Of a DNA stretch of 6,158 nucleotides, positions 1 through 5,674 are shown piece after piece (positions within the stretch are counted from its first letter, which is position 1; every line of letters starts with the position of its first letter). The position numbers and the translations under genes were made by a program. The DNA lies in NCBI GenBank assembly GCA_023230065.1, contig JALNYB010000077.1:1-6158 (forward strand), written 5' to 3'. Source of the stretch: Candidatus Methanomethylophilaceae archaeon (GTDB lineage: Archaea > Thermoplasmatota > Thermoplasmata > Methanomassiliicoccales > Methanomethylophilaceae). Under the pieces are notes generated by a model that was not told where the DNA came from, did no database searches, and was given only the letters and a program-made list of their open reading frames with translations.

Positions 1-230
1 GCCTTGAGGATCGGCAGTAGTTTTGAAGATGACATATCGCCGCGTATAGCAGCATCTATCTTTCCAGATGCAAGATCGTTCACTAATTCATTCGGGTCCC
101 TGTAAACAACAACATTCTTGTTGTTCATCACGTGAACACTTCTTTCAACATATCCCGAGTCTGTATCGCAGCCTATACCCACGCGAACATCCGGCATATC
201 AACATCTAAGATAGTTTCCGATGTGAACAT
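1..230 (-). CDS. mtxX: MtxX-like protein (methanogenesis marker protein 4), N-terminal part
   Basis: Only the first 76 codons are present; the gene runs off the left edge. I translated it by hand from the ATG at 230-228, the first start after an in-frame TAG at 254-252. The visible protein begins MFTSETILDVDMPDVRVGIG and contains a glycine turn VGIGCD, then a segment ending DAAIRGDMSSSKLLPILK. The D-A-A-(I/V)-R-G element followed by a serine-rich turn and Leu-x-x-L(K) matches my memory of MtxX, a protein related to phosphate acyltransferases, conserved in methanogens and historically annotated as a methyltransferase-related protein. Its biochemical role is not established. It has its own upstream TATA-like elements, so it is probably transcribed separately from dph2. 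No Shine-Dalgarno is evident (AAGAAAAATT precedes the ATG). Another PTA/PlsX-like protein is possible because only a third or so is visible. Confidence 0.6.
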   Translation of the reverse strand, partial: MFTSETILDVDMPDVRVGIGCDTDSGYVERSVHVMNNKNVVVYRDPNELVNDLASGKIDAAIRGDMSSSKLLPILK

Positions 231-265
231 AATTTTTCTTAGAACAATTATCTATATTAAGGATT

Positions 266-288
266 TCTATAAACTTAACATTTATACC
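266..288 (-). promoter_or_regulatory. Probable promoter of the MtxX-like gene
   Basis: On the minus strand two TATA-like elements stand upstream of the ATG at 230: GTTTATAGA (274-266) and GTATAAATG (287-279). With initiation about 25 nt downstream of the box, they would start transcripts near 245 or 258, leaving leaders of roughly 15 or 28 nt. The sequence cannot decide between them. The 100-bp gap between dph2 and this gene also supports a separate promoter. Confidence 0.4.
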
Positions 289-326
289 AGCTTATGAACC
301 TTCAGAATTAGAAAAATTCAATTGAT

Positions 327-349
327 TTTCAATTCAAATTGAATCGAAA
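327..349 (-). terminator. Inverted repeat and T-rich tract at the end of dph2
   Basis: ATTCAA-A-TTGAAT (332-344) is a perfect inverted repeat, and it extends to 327-349 with one mismatch (331/345). It overlaps the dph2 stop codon (336-334). On the minus strand it is followed by AT-rich sequence with a run of five T (315-311). Archaeal termination is commonly driven by T-rich tracts, so the tract may be the active part. The hairpin is AT-only apart from two pairs and has a one-base centre, so it is weak as an RNA structure. Confidence 0.35.
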
Positions 350-1314
350 CAGTAATCGTCCCATTTGCGAAGACCTAAAACTATCTCTGCTTCTGTAACG
401 GTCAGCATCGGACGCGAATACCTTACAGAATCATCCATGGCTATCCTGGGGCATGCTGTATTCACATATGCATCAACCTGATATGACATTAATGATGTCG
501 GAGATATCTCATCCAGCATTATCTTGTACACTTTCTTTCCTGCTGCTTTCATTTTCCTTATGACATCATCAGCAATAACAGATCTGTTCTGACCTACCTT
601 TCCGCATACAATTACCAAAAAAGACTCTGCGCCCATTGCAGACTCAATAGCTGCAAAACGTTTCCTTAGTATCCTATCACGTATGTCATCGATAGACCTC
701 ATCTCTCCTGTGATGGGATTTAAGACAATCAACGGTTTCTTTACTCCAAAAGCGGCTGCCAACGGATGAAAATCCCCTTCCCCTAAGAACAAGAATGCAT
801 CCACTTTGTTTTCGATAGCAGTTGCAGTGCTGCAATTACATCCGAGTACCTGTCCCGGATAACATATCCTCTTATCTCCTGTTCCTACGAAAACCTTCTT
901 TCCCATTCCTTCCAGGATCTCTTTCGCCTTTGGAATAAGATTCACATATTGTACCGTAGCCAAGAGTCCAATCTTCTGAGGAATCAAAGGCACCAGAGAA
1001 GAAACAGCTTCCAAGATGTCAGGCGATGCTTTTGCCTCGATATACATCACATTAGGATCGTTTCCCTGCGAAGGTATGGGTGAATGCCCGAAATGCACCA
1101 ATGCATCCGCATATCTGTGATAATCAACAAAAAGATCGCAAGCCCCATAACATGGATAACCCAGGATCAAAACATCTGCCCCTGTATCTTGGGACAATCT
1201 ATCTGAAATTTCCATCGCCCTGAGTTTTAGACCCTCAGGCAATTGGATAGCAACGGAGGTAAACCCTCCGTTGCGGATCCAAGCAACGATGTTCTCTATT
1301 TCCAAATCAAACAT
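334..1314 (-). CDS. dph2: Diphthamide biosynthesis enzyme Dph2 (2-(3-amino-3-carboxypropyl)histidine synthase)
   Basis: The 326-residue protein catalyses the first step of diphthamide formation: a [4Fe-4S] enzyme cleaves SAM to make a 3-amino-3-carboxypropyl radical and adds it to a histidine of elongation factor 2. Archaeal Dph2 works as a homodimer in the cytoplasm. The three cluster cysteines are visible in the expected places: C59 in GYPCYGACD, C159 in VLGCNCSTA, and C288 in NTACPRIAMDD, close to C59, C163 and C287 of the Pyrococcus enzyme. The N-terminal FTSVAIQLPEGLK and the central LGEGDFHPL also fit the family. The frame stays open 83 codons upstream, but that part overlaps rpl10e and looks non-coding; the ATG at 1314 gives normal archaeal length and lies 2 nt after the rpl10e stop. 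No strong Shine-Dalgarno is seen, so translation is probably coupled to rpl10e. Family assignment is near certain. Confidence 0.95.
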   Translation of the reverse strand: MFDLEIENIVAWIRNGGFTSVAIQLPEGLKLRAMEISDRLSQDTGADVLILGYPCYGACDLFVDYHRYADALVHFGHSPIPSQGNDPNVMYIEAKASPDILEAVSSLVPLIPQKIGLLATVQYVNLIPKAKEILEGMGKKVFVGTGDKRICYPGQVLGCNCSTATAIENKVDAFLFLGEGDFHPLAAAFGVKKPLIVLNPITGEMRSIDDIRDRILRKRFAAIESAMGAESFLVIVCGKVGQNRSVIADDVIRKMKAAGKKVYKIMLDEISPTSLMSYQVDAYVNTACPRIAMDDSVRYSRPMLTVTEAEIVLGLRKWDDYCFDSI

Positions 1315-1316
1315 AT

Positions 1317-1835
1317 TTAATGAATGAGTTCCTGACCTTTCTCTACATCTATGTAGCAAGGTGTCGGGAATTTCATAGAAGCTTTCCAAAGTGCTAATTT
1401 TGCAACTTCGATCTTGTCTGCTGACACACGAAGTGTAAGAATAGCCTGGTCGCGCTCCATTCTGGCTGCGGTACCAACTGCCTTTCCGAATGCGCAACGC
1501 ATTCCACTCGACACACGGTCTGCACCAGCACCGGTAGCAAGCTTGTTTTCCCTCAAAACACAATGAGGATAGGGCCTTACCGTTAAATGATAGTTCTGAA
1601 CTCCAGCGTCTGAAGAAAGTAATCTGTTTGCAGCAATACGACCGGCTTCGAGAGAAGTATGTCTAACCTGAACACGGTTCTTAACTCTAAGAGTGAGAAT
1701 CACCGGGAACTCTGCCTGGAGATTTCCCATATCAAACTGGCTGACCCTGCTTGCGGGAACTCCACCCATATATTCGCGACGTGTATACGCCTGTCCTGTT
1801 ATCCTTCTGTACATCGATGCGGGCTTTCTTACCAT
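1317..1835 (-). CDS. rpl10e: 50S ribosomal protein L10e (uL16 family)
   Basis: This is the archaeal L10e/uL16 protein of the large ribosomal subunit, placed near the 5S rRNA and the A-site tRNA elbow. It has 172 residues (family usually about 170). Recognisable segments, numbered from the chosen start, are MVRKPASMYRR at 1-11, YTRREYMGGVP near 17-27, FDMGN near 34-38, the signature region VRPYPHCVLRENK near 86-98, and SSGMRCAFGKAVGTAARM near 108-125. The frame also permits a GTG start at 1844, but that GTG is part of a GGTGG Shine-Dalgarno-like element placed 5 nt before the ATG at 1835. Homologues begin near M-(V/x)-R-(K/R)-P, so I chose the ATG. It is the first gene of a unit with dph2. Nothing looks truncated or altered. 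Confidence 0.95.
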   Translation of the reverse strand: MVRKPASMYRRITGQAYTRREYMGGVPASRVSQFDMGNLQAEFPVILTLRVKNRVQVRHTSLEAGRIAANRLLSSDAGVQNYHLTVRPYPHCVLRENKLATGAGADRVSSGMRCAFGKAVGTAARMERDQAILTLRVSADKIEVAKLALWKASMKFPTPCYIDVEKGQELIH

Positions 1836-1838
1836 TTG

Positions 1839-1843
1839 TACCA
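1839..1843 (-). promoter_or_regulatory. Ribosome binding site deciding the rpl10e start
   Basis: The minus strand reads ACAGGTGGTACAAATG. GGTGG is complementary to the CACC(U) in archaeal 16S rRNA 3' ends and sits 5 nt before ATG 1835. It overlaps the alternative GTG codon at 1844-1842, which argues against that GTG as the start. Confidence 0.65.
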
Positions 1844-1881
1844 CCTGTGTGGATTATAATAGAGCGACAATCCCAAATTTC

Positions 1882-1889
1882 TATTTAAA
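1882..1889 (-). promoter_or_regulatory. TATA box of the rpl10e-dph2 unit
   Basis: The minus strand reads CTTTAAATAG (1890-1881), a close match to the archaeal box A (TTTAWATA). Initiation about 25 nt downstream would fall near 1860, giving a leader of about 25 nt that contains the GGTGG ribosome binding site. A convincing BRE purine block is not obvious just upstream. Confidence 0.7.
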
Positions 1890-1913
1890 GACTGTTACTC
1901 GAGCGGCCATGTG

Positions 1914-1933
1914 TGACCAATCACGACCAATCA
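1914..1933 (-). repeat. Tandem 10-bp direct repeat upstream of the rpl10e promoter
   Basis: The plus strand carries TGACCAATCA followed directly by CGACCAATCA, two 10-bp units identical at nine positions. On the coding strand of rpl10e this reads TGATTGGTCG-TGATTGGTCA. The repeat lies about 25-50 bp upstream of the TATA box. A 10-bp period places both copies on one face of the helix, as expected for a side-by-side regulator site. A regulatory role is inference only. Confidence 0.45.
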
Positions 1934-1945
1934 TACATCGAATAT

Positions 1946-2570
1946 AAGGCTTTCCATCAAAGACACATATATGTCCAAAGAATTACATATCGCGAACACA
2001 ATTATCACAAACGCGAGAGGGTAACGTCGTAATATCTTTCGGTTTTAAAGTTATTCCTGACTCTGTAAATAACGGAATGCATACTCCGAGCATAGAATAC
2101 ATCTCACACTGCTTCCTCGACACCGCGTCAAGGTGCCATTTTTATCGAGATACATTATTTCAACCTATTCATTAGAATTATACCCTCCACAAATTCCAAA
2201 ACGATTTCGAATTTCTTTGGTACATCTGCGAAGAAGAATATGGAGAAAATATCAAGAATGAGGAAACAAAAATCAGAAATACCTTCCTTCCCGGATATTT
2301 GAATTACCCAATGTTAATCAAACCATGAATACATTTACCTGAATTCCATAGATAACAATAAGTCTGCACTCTAAATTAGGCTTCCATGCCATGAATCTGT
2401 GGGAATTTATTACTATAATTGCATTCATATCTAAGGTAACAGATTCTTTGTCGACTCTGCTACTAAAAATAACATCTCAAAAAACATATCCTAGAAACGT
2501 CTCAAATTGCAAACATTCTATATTCATAACAATCAATCACATATGCTCAAATAAAAGTATGAACGGACAA
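1946..2570. other. Long AT-rich intergenic region between divergent units
   Basis: About 620 bp between the rpl10e upstream repeat and the rnp4 promoter hold no gene I recognise. I looked for tRNA arms, C/D-box motifs, RNase P RNA and SRP RNA signatures and saw none. It contains small hairpins: GTTATT/AATAAC (2050-2073) and CACC/GGTG (2121-2135), the latter followed on the plus strand by five T (2139-2143). It also contains the TAG-interrupted frame described separately. A 68-codon plus-strand frame at 2391-2597 looks spurious. The length is unusual beside the tight spacing elsewhere in the window, so an unrecognised RNA, a decayed gene or a large control region is possible. Confidence 0.6.
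2077..2328 (+). other. Candidate small reading frame with one in-frame TAG (pyrrolysine, readthrough or pseudogene)
   Basis: The frame from ATG 2077 to TGA 2326-2328 has 83 sense positions if the TAG at 2173-2175 (codon 33) is read. It is open even further upstream, back to a TAA at 1945-1947, giving about 126 codons with only this TAG. The part after the TAG looks protein-like, with segments NDFEFLWYICEEEYGENIKN and TKIRNTFLPGYLNYP, rich in acidic and aromatic residues, and many codons ending in C. A TATA-like TTTTAAAG at 2043-2050 would place initiation near 2072, a nearly leaderless start. I recognise no family. In lineages that encode pyrrolysine TAG can be sense, but nothing here shows the pyl genes. 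A decayed gene or chance in AT-rich DNA is at least as likely. Confidence 0.22.
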
Positions 2571-2572
2571 CC

Positions 2573-2580
2573 TTTATATT
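2573..2580 (+). promoter_or_regulatory. TATA box of the rnp4-yhbY-serS operon
   Basis: TTTATATT lies about 37 bp upstream of the rnp4 ATG (2614). Initiation about 25 nt downstream would fall near 2601, leaving a leader of about 13 nt. No Shine-Dalgarno precedes the ATG (GCATATATC), which agrees with a very short leader. Confidence 0.6.
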
Positions 2581-2590
2581 CCACGCATAA

Positions 2591-2605
2591 CTCTTGAGTC
2601 AAGAG
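2591..2605. promoter_or_regulatory. Perfect 15-bp palindrome, candidate operator of rnp4
   Basis: CTCTTGA-G-TCAAGAG is a perfect 7-bp inverted repeat with a one-base centre. It sits between the TATA box and the start codon, exactly over the predicted transcription start. A homodimeric repressor bound there would block initiation, the usual arrangement for archaeal repressors. A one-base loop makes an RNA hairpin unlikely, so DNA binding is the better reading. No partner copy was noticed elsewhere in the window. Confidence 0.5.
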
Positions 2606-2613
2606 CATATATC

Positions 2614-2934
2614 ATGTCGAAGAGACATCTTTCCAAAAATACGGTCGCCAACATCGGTTACGAACGCATCAATATCTTGACTGCATTGTCCGAAGAAGCC
2701 ACGAAAGAAGGAAAGAACGATCGTGCAAGAAGATATGTTACCATTGCCAAAAACATCAGTATGAAAACACGGCAGAAATTCCCGGAAAATTTCAAGTATT
2801 GTAAAAAATGCTTGCTTCCGATGATGCCTGGTGTCAACTGCACGATCAGACTCACAAGTCATAAGATCGTCTCATGTTGCAAAGACTGTGGCACGACAAG
2901 ACGTATGCCGTATAACAGGGAGAGAACAAAATGA
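2614..2934 (+). CDS. rnp4: Ribonuclease P protein component 4 (Rpp21/Rpr2 family)
   Basis: The 106-residue protein is the archaeal counterpart of eukaryotic Rpp21/Rpr2, a protein subunit of RNase P, which removes the 5' leader of pre-tRNAs; with Rpp29 it aids the specificity domain of the RNA. Residues about 10-55 form the expected helical half (ERINILTALSEEA and ARRYVTIAKNISMKTR). The zinc ribbon follows: C63-x2-C66 (YCKKCLLPMMPG) and C89-x2-C92 (CCKDCGTTRRMPY), with the basic end RRMPYNRERTK. C76 and C88 are extra cysteines. Length and motif order are typical. The ATG at 2614 is the only sensible start, with a TATA box and palindrome just upstream. Its TGA overlaps the yhbY ATG (ATGA), so the two are translationally coupled. 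Confidence 0.93.
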   Translation: MSKRHLSKNTVANIGYERINILTALSEEATKEGKNDRARRYVTIAKNISMKTRQKFPENFKYCKKCLLPMMPGVNCTIRLTSHKIVSCCKDCGTTRRMPYNRERTK

Positions 2935-3224
2935 CGGAAAAAGAAGCGAAAAAGGAATTGATGAGACGCGCAAAGGACCTCATCGTTACAATACATGTCG
3001 GAAAGGATGGCCTCGATCAGGGACTTTACGATGAGATCACAACACAGCTGAAGAACAGCCGCTTGATCAAAATCAAAGTTCTGAGCAACTCTGATGAAGG
3101 AGTACAAGAGATCGCAAATAAAATAGCAGAATCCACGAATTCCGTCGCTGTGGATGTTCGCGGCAGCGTCATTGTTCTTACAGACATGAGAACATGGACT
3201 TCCCTGAGTCAGAAAAAATTCTAA
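2931..3224 (+). CDS. yhbY: YhbY-type CRM-domain RNA-binding protein
   Basis: This 97-residue protein is a single CRM (YhbY) domain, a KH-like RNA-binding fold. Bacterial YhbY associates with the pre-50S subunit; the archaeal role is presumed to be ribosome or RNA maturation. Visible features are the basic first helix MTEKEAKKELMRRAKD, the G-K-x-G loop VGKDGLDQG (GKDG at 24-27), a central strand RLIKIKVL near 44-51, and the closing VDVRGSVIVLTD near 74-85, where family members have a conserved Arg-Gly. Length is normal for a stand-alone CRM protein. It overlaps rnp4 by 4 nt and has a GGGAG element (2918-2922) 8 nt before the ATG. As I recall, neighbouring RNase P component 4 and YhbY genes are common in Euryarchaeota, so the pairing supports both assignments. 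Confidence 0.9.
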   Translation: MTEKEAKKELMRRAKDLIVTIHVGKDGLDQGLYDEITTQLKNSRLIKIKVLSNSDEGVQEIANKIAESTNSVAVDVRGSVIVLTDMRTWTSLSQKKF

Positions 3225-3228
3225 GGTG
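3225..3228 (+). promoter_or_regulatory. Ribosome binding site of serS
   Basis: AAGGTG directly follows, and overlaps, the yhbY TAA (3222-3224), with GGTG 5 nt before the serS ATG. It is the clearest Shine-Dalgarno in the plus-strand operon and fixes the serS start at 3234. Confidence 0.65.
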
Positions 3229-3233
3229 TTCAG

Positions 3234-4505
3234 ATGCTGGATGTAAGCATAATAAGATCGAATCCTGAAATGATCAGGACAATGCTCCAGAACAGAAACA
3301 AAGACGATGATATACTCAATAATTTCCTCGCTGCGGATGAAGAGTGGAGACAGCTAACCAATGAGAATAACGGCTTGAGAAAAATCAGGAACGAAGTCTC
3401 CATGCAGATTTCGAAAATGTCCCAAGGAACAGATAAAGATACGAAGATCGTAGAAATGCGTAACGTTGGAGATAAAATAAAAGCCAATGATGCCAGAATG
3501 GCAGAACTCGACGAGATCCGCAACAACTGTGTACTTAATATCCCGAACATACCTGATAAATCGGTCCCGTTGGGGAAAGACAGTAACGACAACGTCATTG
3601 TATACGAATGGGGAGAGAAAAGAAAATTCGATTTCAAGCCCAAGGAACATTGGGAGATCGCTGATGACCTCGGCATCATAGACTTTGATGGCGGTGTGAA
3701 AGTAGCGGGAAGCGGATTCTACTGCCTGAGGGGTGATGGAGCTCGTTTAGAACGTGCACTCATCAACTATTTCCTCGATATGCATCATAAGCAAGGATAC
3801 ACAGAGATATTCCCGCCTGTCATAGTCAATAAAAATGCATTGATCGGAACCGGTCAATACCCTAATCTTAAAGATGATATGTATCACCTAGAGAAAGATG
3901 ATATGTATCTCAATCCTACGGCAGAGGTACCTTTGACCAACCTATTCCAAGATGATATTTTGGAGAAAGAACAGCTTCCCATCAAATATACAGCCTACCT
4001 GCCTTCGTTCAGAAGAGAGGTTGGAAAGCACGCAGACACAAGAGGAATAATACGTGTCCACGAATTCAACAAAGTGGAAATGGTAAGATTCGTACTTCCT
4101 GAGACGTCATGGCCTGCTTTAGAAGAGCTGAGGAATGATGCTGAGGAACTCATAAAAGGTCTCAATCTTCCATATCATGTATTACTGTTATGTACCGGAG
4201 ATATGAGCTTCTCATGCGCTAAATGTTTCGATCTTGAGCTTTACGCCCCTGGAAAAGATGCATGGCTGGAAGCGTCCTCGTGTTCCAACTTCACAGACTT
4301 CCAAGCACGCAGAGCCAGGATAAAATACAGGCCTGAACCCCATCTCAAGAGTGAATTCATACACACACTAAACGGATCGGGACTTGCTCTTCCAAGGACA
4401 ATGGTCGCAATTCTTGAGAACTATCAGAACAAGGACGGAACCGTCACTATTCCTGAAGTACTCAGAAAATACATGGATGGCCAAGAGATCATCGGAAAGA
4501 ATTAA
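3234..4505 (+). CDS. serS: Seryl-tRNA synthetase, canonical (bacterial-type) class IIa
   Basis: SerRS charges tRNA-Ser with serine in the cytoplasm using ATP. At 423 residues it has the length of the common form. Residues about 1-105 form the N-terminal tRNA-binding arm, a long antiparallel coiled coil. The catalytic core follows: motif 1 region LERALINYFLDMHHKQGYTE near 172-191, the serine-binding TAE at 229-231 (NPTAEVPLTNL), motif 2 with FRREVG at 259-264 and RVHEFNKVE at 274-282, and motif 3 NGSGLALPRTMVAILENYQ at 380-398. It is not the rare zinc-dependent SerRS of several other methanogens, which is longer and lacks this arm. It is the last gene of the operon, 9 nt after yhbY, and ends tail to tail with the HD gene. 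No key motif is missing. Confidence 0.97.
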   Translation: MLDVSIIRSNPEMIRTMLQNRNKDDDILNNFLAADEEWRQLTNENNGLRKIRNEVSMQISKMSQGTDKDTKIVEMRNVGDKIKANDARMAELDEIRNNCVLNIPNIPDKSVPLGKDSNDNVIVYEWGEKRKFDFKPKEHWEIADDLGIIDFDGGVKVAGSGFYCLRGDGARLERALINYFLDMHHKQGYTEIFPPVIVNKNALIGTGQYPNLKDDMYHLEKDDMYLNPTAEVPLTNLFQDDILEKEQLPIKYTAYLPSFRREVGKHADTRGIIRVHEFNKVEMVRFVLPETSWPALEELRNDAEELIKGLNLPYHVLLLCTGDMSFSCAKCFDLELYAPGKDAWLEASSCSNFTDFQARRARIKYRPEPHLKSEFIHTLNGSGLALPRTMVAILENYQNKDGTVTIPEVLRKYMDGQEIIGKN

Positions 4506-4507
4506 AC

Positions 4508-4531
4508 TTGATCAGATTTCCATCTGATTAA
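4508..4531. terminator. Hairpin at the convergent junction, possible two-way terminator
   Basis: ATCAGAT-TTCC-ATCTGAT (4511-4528) is a perfect 7-bp stem with a 4-nt loop. It extends to 4508-4531 with a wobble (4510/4529) and two A-T pairs. It begins 2 nt after the serS stop and contains the stop codon of the HD gene (4514-4512). The two stop codons are only 6 nt apart, so both transcripts must end inside the opposite gene or at this hairpin. No long T run follows on either strand, so termination strength is uncertain. Confidence 0.5.
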
Positions 4532-5666
4532 AACTTTCGATCAAACCTTTTGCATTTATTCCTTTTCCGTTTATTTCCAATTTTGCTCTTATAGACGCTT
4601 CTCCATCCCTTAGAGTTTTAGAGGATACACCGTAACAAATGGAAACGTATGCTTCGATCCATGCAGCCATCATATCACATGCTTTGAGGTCTTTTCCTCT
4701 CCTTTTTCCATAAACCCTGTCATCACAATCAACAAACGGTTCATAGACCATTCCCCTCAGCTCATCGCGCCAAGACTCCGGGATCAATGGCATTATCTTA
4801 GAATCTATGAGTTCGTGCTCATAGCTTTCCAAAAGATCGGAAAGACCGTTAACATTGAACTTCACAGGAGAAATAACATCTTTTGTCAATACCTCAGGAA
4901 GATCATGAAATAATGCGGTATAGAAATTGTTATAGATCTGTCTCTTATCCGAATCCCTGTCAACATCATTTAGATATATCATATCTGCAACCATAAGAGA
5001 ATGACCGAGAACAGATGTTTTCGGTATCCTGGGTGTCCTTGCCCATCTCTGTTGGAACCTTAACTGACCTATGAGGTCTACAAAATTGAATGAACTCTGA
5101 TTCTCCATCAATCTTTTCACACCTATGAGGTCCATATGCTGGAAGATCTGCTCATCTATTTCCACGCGTGTCTGTTCTATTCCATATACAGAACGGTTCA
5201 CATCATAGATCGTATTGAATTCCCATCTTGTAGCTAAATAATGAGCTGCACGTATTATGTCATCCTCTTTGGATTTCTTATCGGATTTAAGATATTCTTC
5301 GAGACGCATCCTGAATCTTGGATCCATATCAGGAACGTTCGTGTCGAATTCGCTCAGAACATAATTATTGACCTCATCGAACTTCTCCGAGATCACACGG
5401 TGAAACACCTGCGGTTTCAAATCAGTAAGTACAAGTCTCTGGATGAATGAGAATAAAGTATGCTCGATTATTTTTTCCCAATCCAGTTTACAATTACATT
5501 CCATTTCCTCATATTTGCCAAGGACCCATGCGATAGCCGCTTTATGGGCCTGCTTATCCAATTCTGTAAGATCCAGAGTACGAAGATGATCATTCCATCT
5601 ATGCATATTTACAGCATTAAATAAAGAATACAATATATTCGCGTTAAGCGCTTTATTCTCTGTCAT
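4512..5666 (-). CDS. HD-family phosphohydrolase with tandem YfbR-like modules
   Basis: The 384-residue protein belongs to the HD superfamily, near YfbR, a metal-dependent 5'-deoxynucleotidase. The C-terminal half carries the full set: R207-W208, H222 (VLGHSLMVADM), H254-D255 and E258 in ALFHDLPEVLTKDVISPVKF, and D331 (LKACDMMAAWIEA). This resembles YfbR HDASEVLTGDLPTPVKYF closely. The N-terminal half (about 20-150) appears to be a second, degenerate copy: R23-W24, H41 (DKQAHKA), then LFSFIQRLVLTDLKP, where Ser-Phe stand in place of the metal-binding His-Asp, and H142 where the last Asp is expected. Hydrolysis of a nucleotide phosphate is likely; the substrate is not known. YfbR itself has about 200 residues, so this is roughly double. 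The ATG at 5666 follows a GAGG ribosome binding site overlapping the stop of the upstream membrane-protein gene. Confidence 0.82.
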   Translation of the reverse strand: MTENKALNANILYSLFNAVNMHRWNDHLRTLDLTELDKQAHKAAIAWVLGKYEEMECNCKLDWEKIIEHTLFSFIQRLVLTDLKPQVFHRVISEKFDEVNNYVLSEFDTNVPDMDPRFRMRLEEYLKSDKKSKEDDIIRAAHYLATRWEFNTIYDVNRSVYGIEQTRVEIDEQIFQHMDLIGVKRLMENQSSFNFVDLIGQLRFQQRWARTPRIPKTSVLGHSLMVADMIYLNDVDRDSDKRQIYNNFYTALFHDLPEVLTKDVISPVKFNVNGLSDLLESYEHELIDSKIMPLIPESWRDELRGMVYEPFVDCDDRVYGKRRGKDLKACDMMAAWIEAYVSICYGVSSKTLRDGEASIRAKLEINGKGINAKGLIESFNQMEI

Positions 5667-5670
5667 TGTG

Positions 5671-5674
5671 CCTC
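5671..5674 (-). promoter_or_regulatory. Ribosome binding site of the HD gene overlapping the upstream stop codon
   Basis: The minus strand reads TTTTGAGGCACAATG. TGA (5675-5673) stops the upstream gene, and GAGG (5674-5671) lies 4 nt before the HD-gene ATG. Ribosomes ending the first gene would be placed on the second, so the two are probably made together. Confidence 0.6.

Noticed and set aside
1315..1563. Possible 83-residue N-terminal extension of Dph2
   Set aside because: It lies wholly inside rpl10e in another frame, is Cys/Arg-rich and unlike any Dph2; the ATG at 1314 gives normal length and start.
1836..1844. GTG start for rpl10e three codons upstream
   Set aside because: The GTG is part of the GGTGG ribosome binding site for the ATG at 1835, and homologues start near that ATG.
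1659..1947. Plus-strand frames opposite the start of rpl10e
   Set aside because: They are antisense shadows of a certain ribosomal protein gene and its promoter.
1966..1975. ACATATATGT palindrome
   Set aside because: A short AT-only palindrome in AT-rich DNA is expected by chance and has no clear position relative to a promoter.
2119..2143. CACC/GGTG hairpin followed by five T as a plus-strand terminator
   Set aside because: The stem is only 4 bp before a mismatch and no plus-strand gene is firmly established upstream; kept only as a note in the intergenic entry.
2200..2216. TTTCGAAT resembling a tRNA T-loop
   Set aside because: No flanking T-stem, anticodon arm or acceptor stem could be formed around it on either strand.
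2391..2597. Plus-strand frame of 68 codons (MNLWEFITII...)
   Set aside because: It runs through the rnp4 TATA box and into the palindrome, has no ribosome binding site, and its composition is that of translated AT-rich spacer rather than a protein family.
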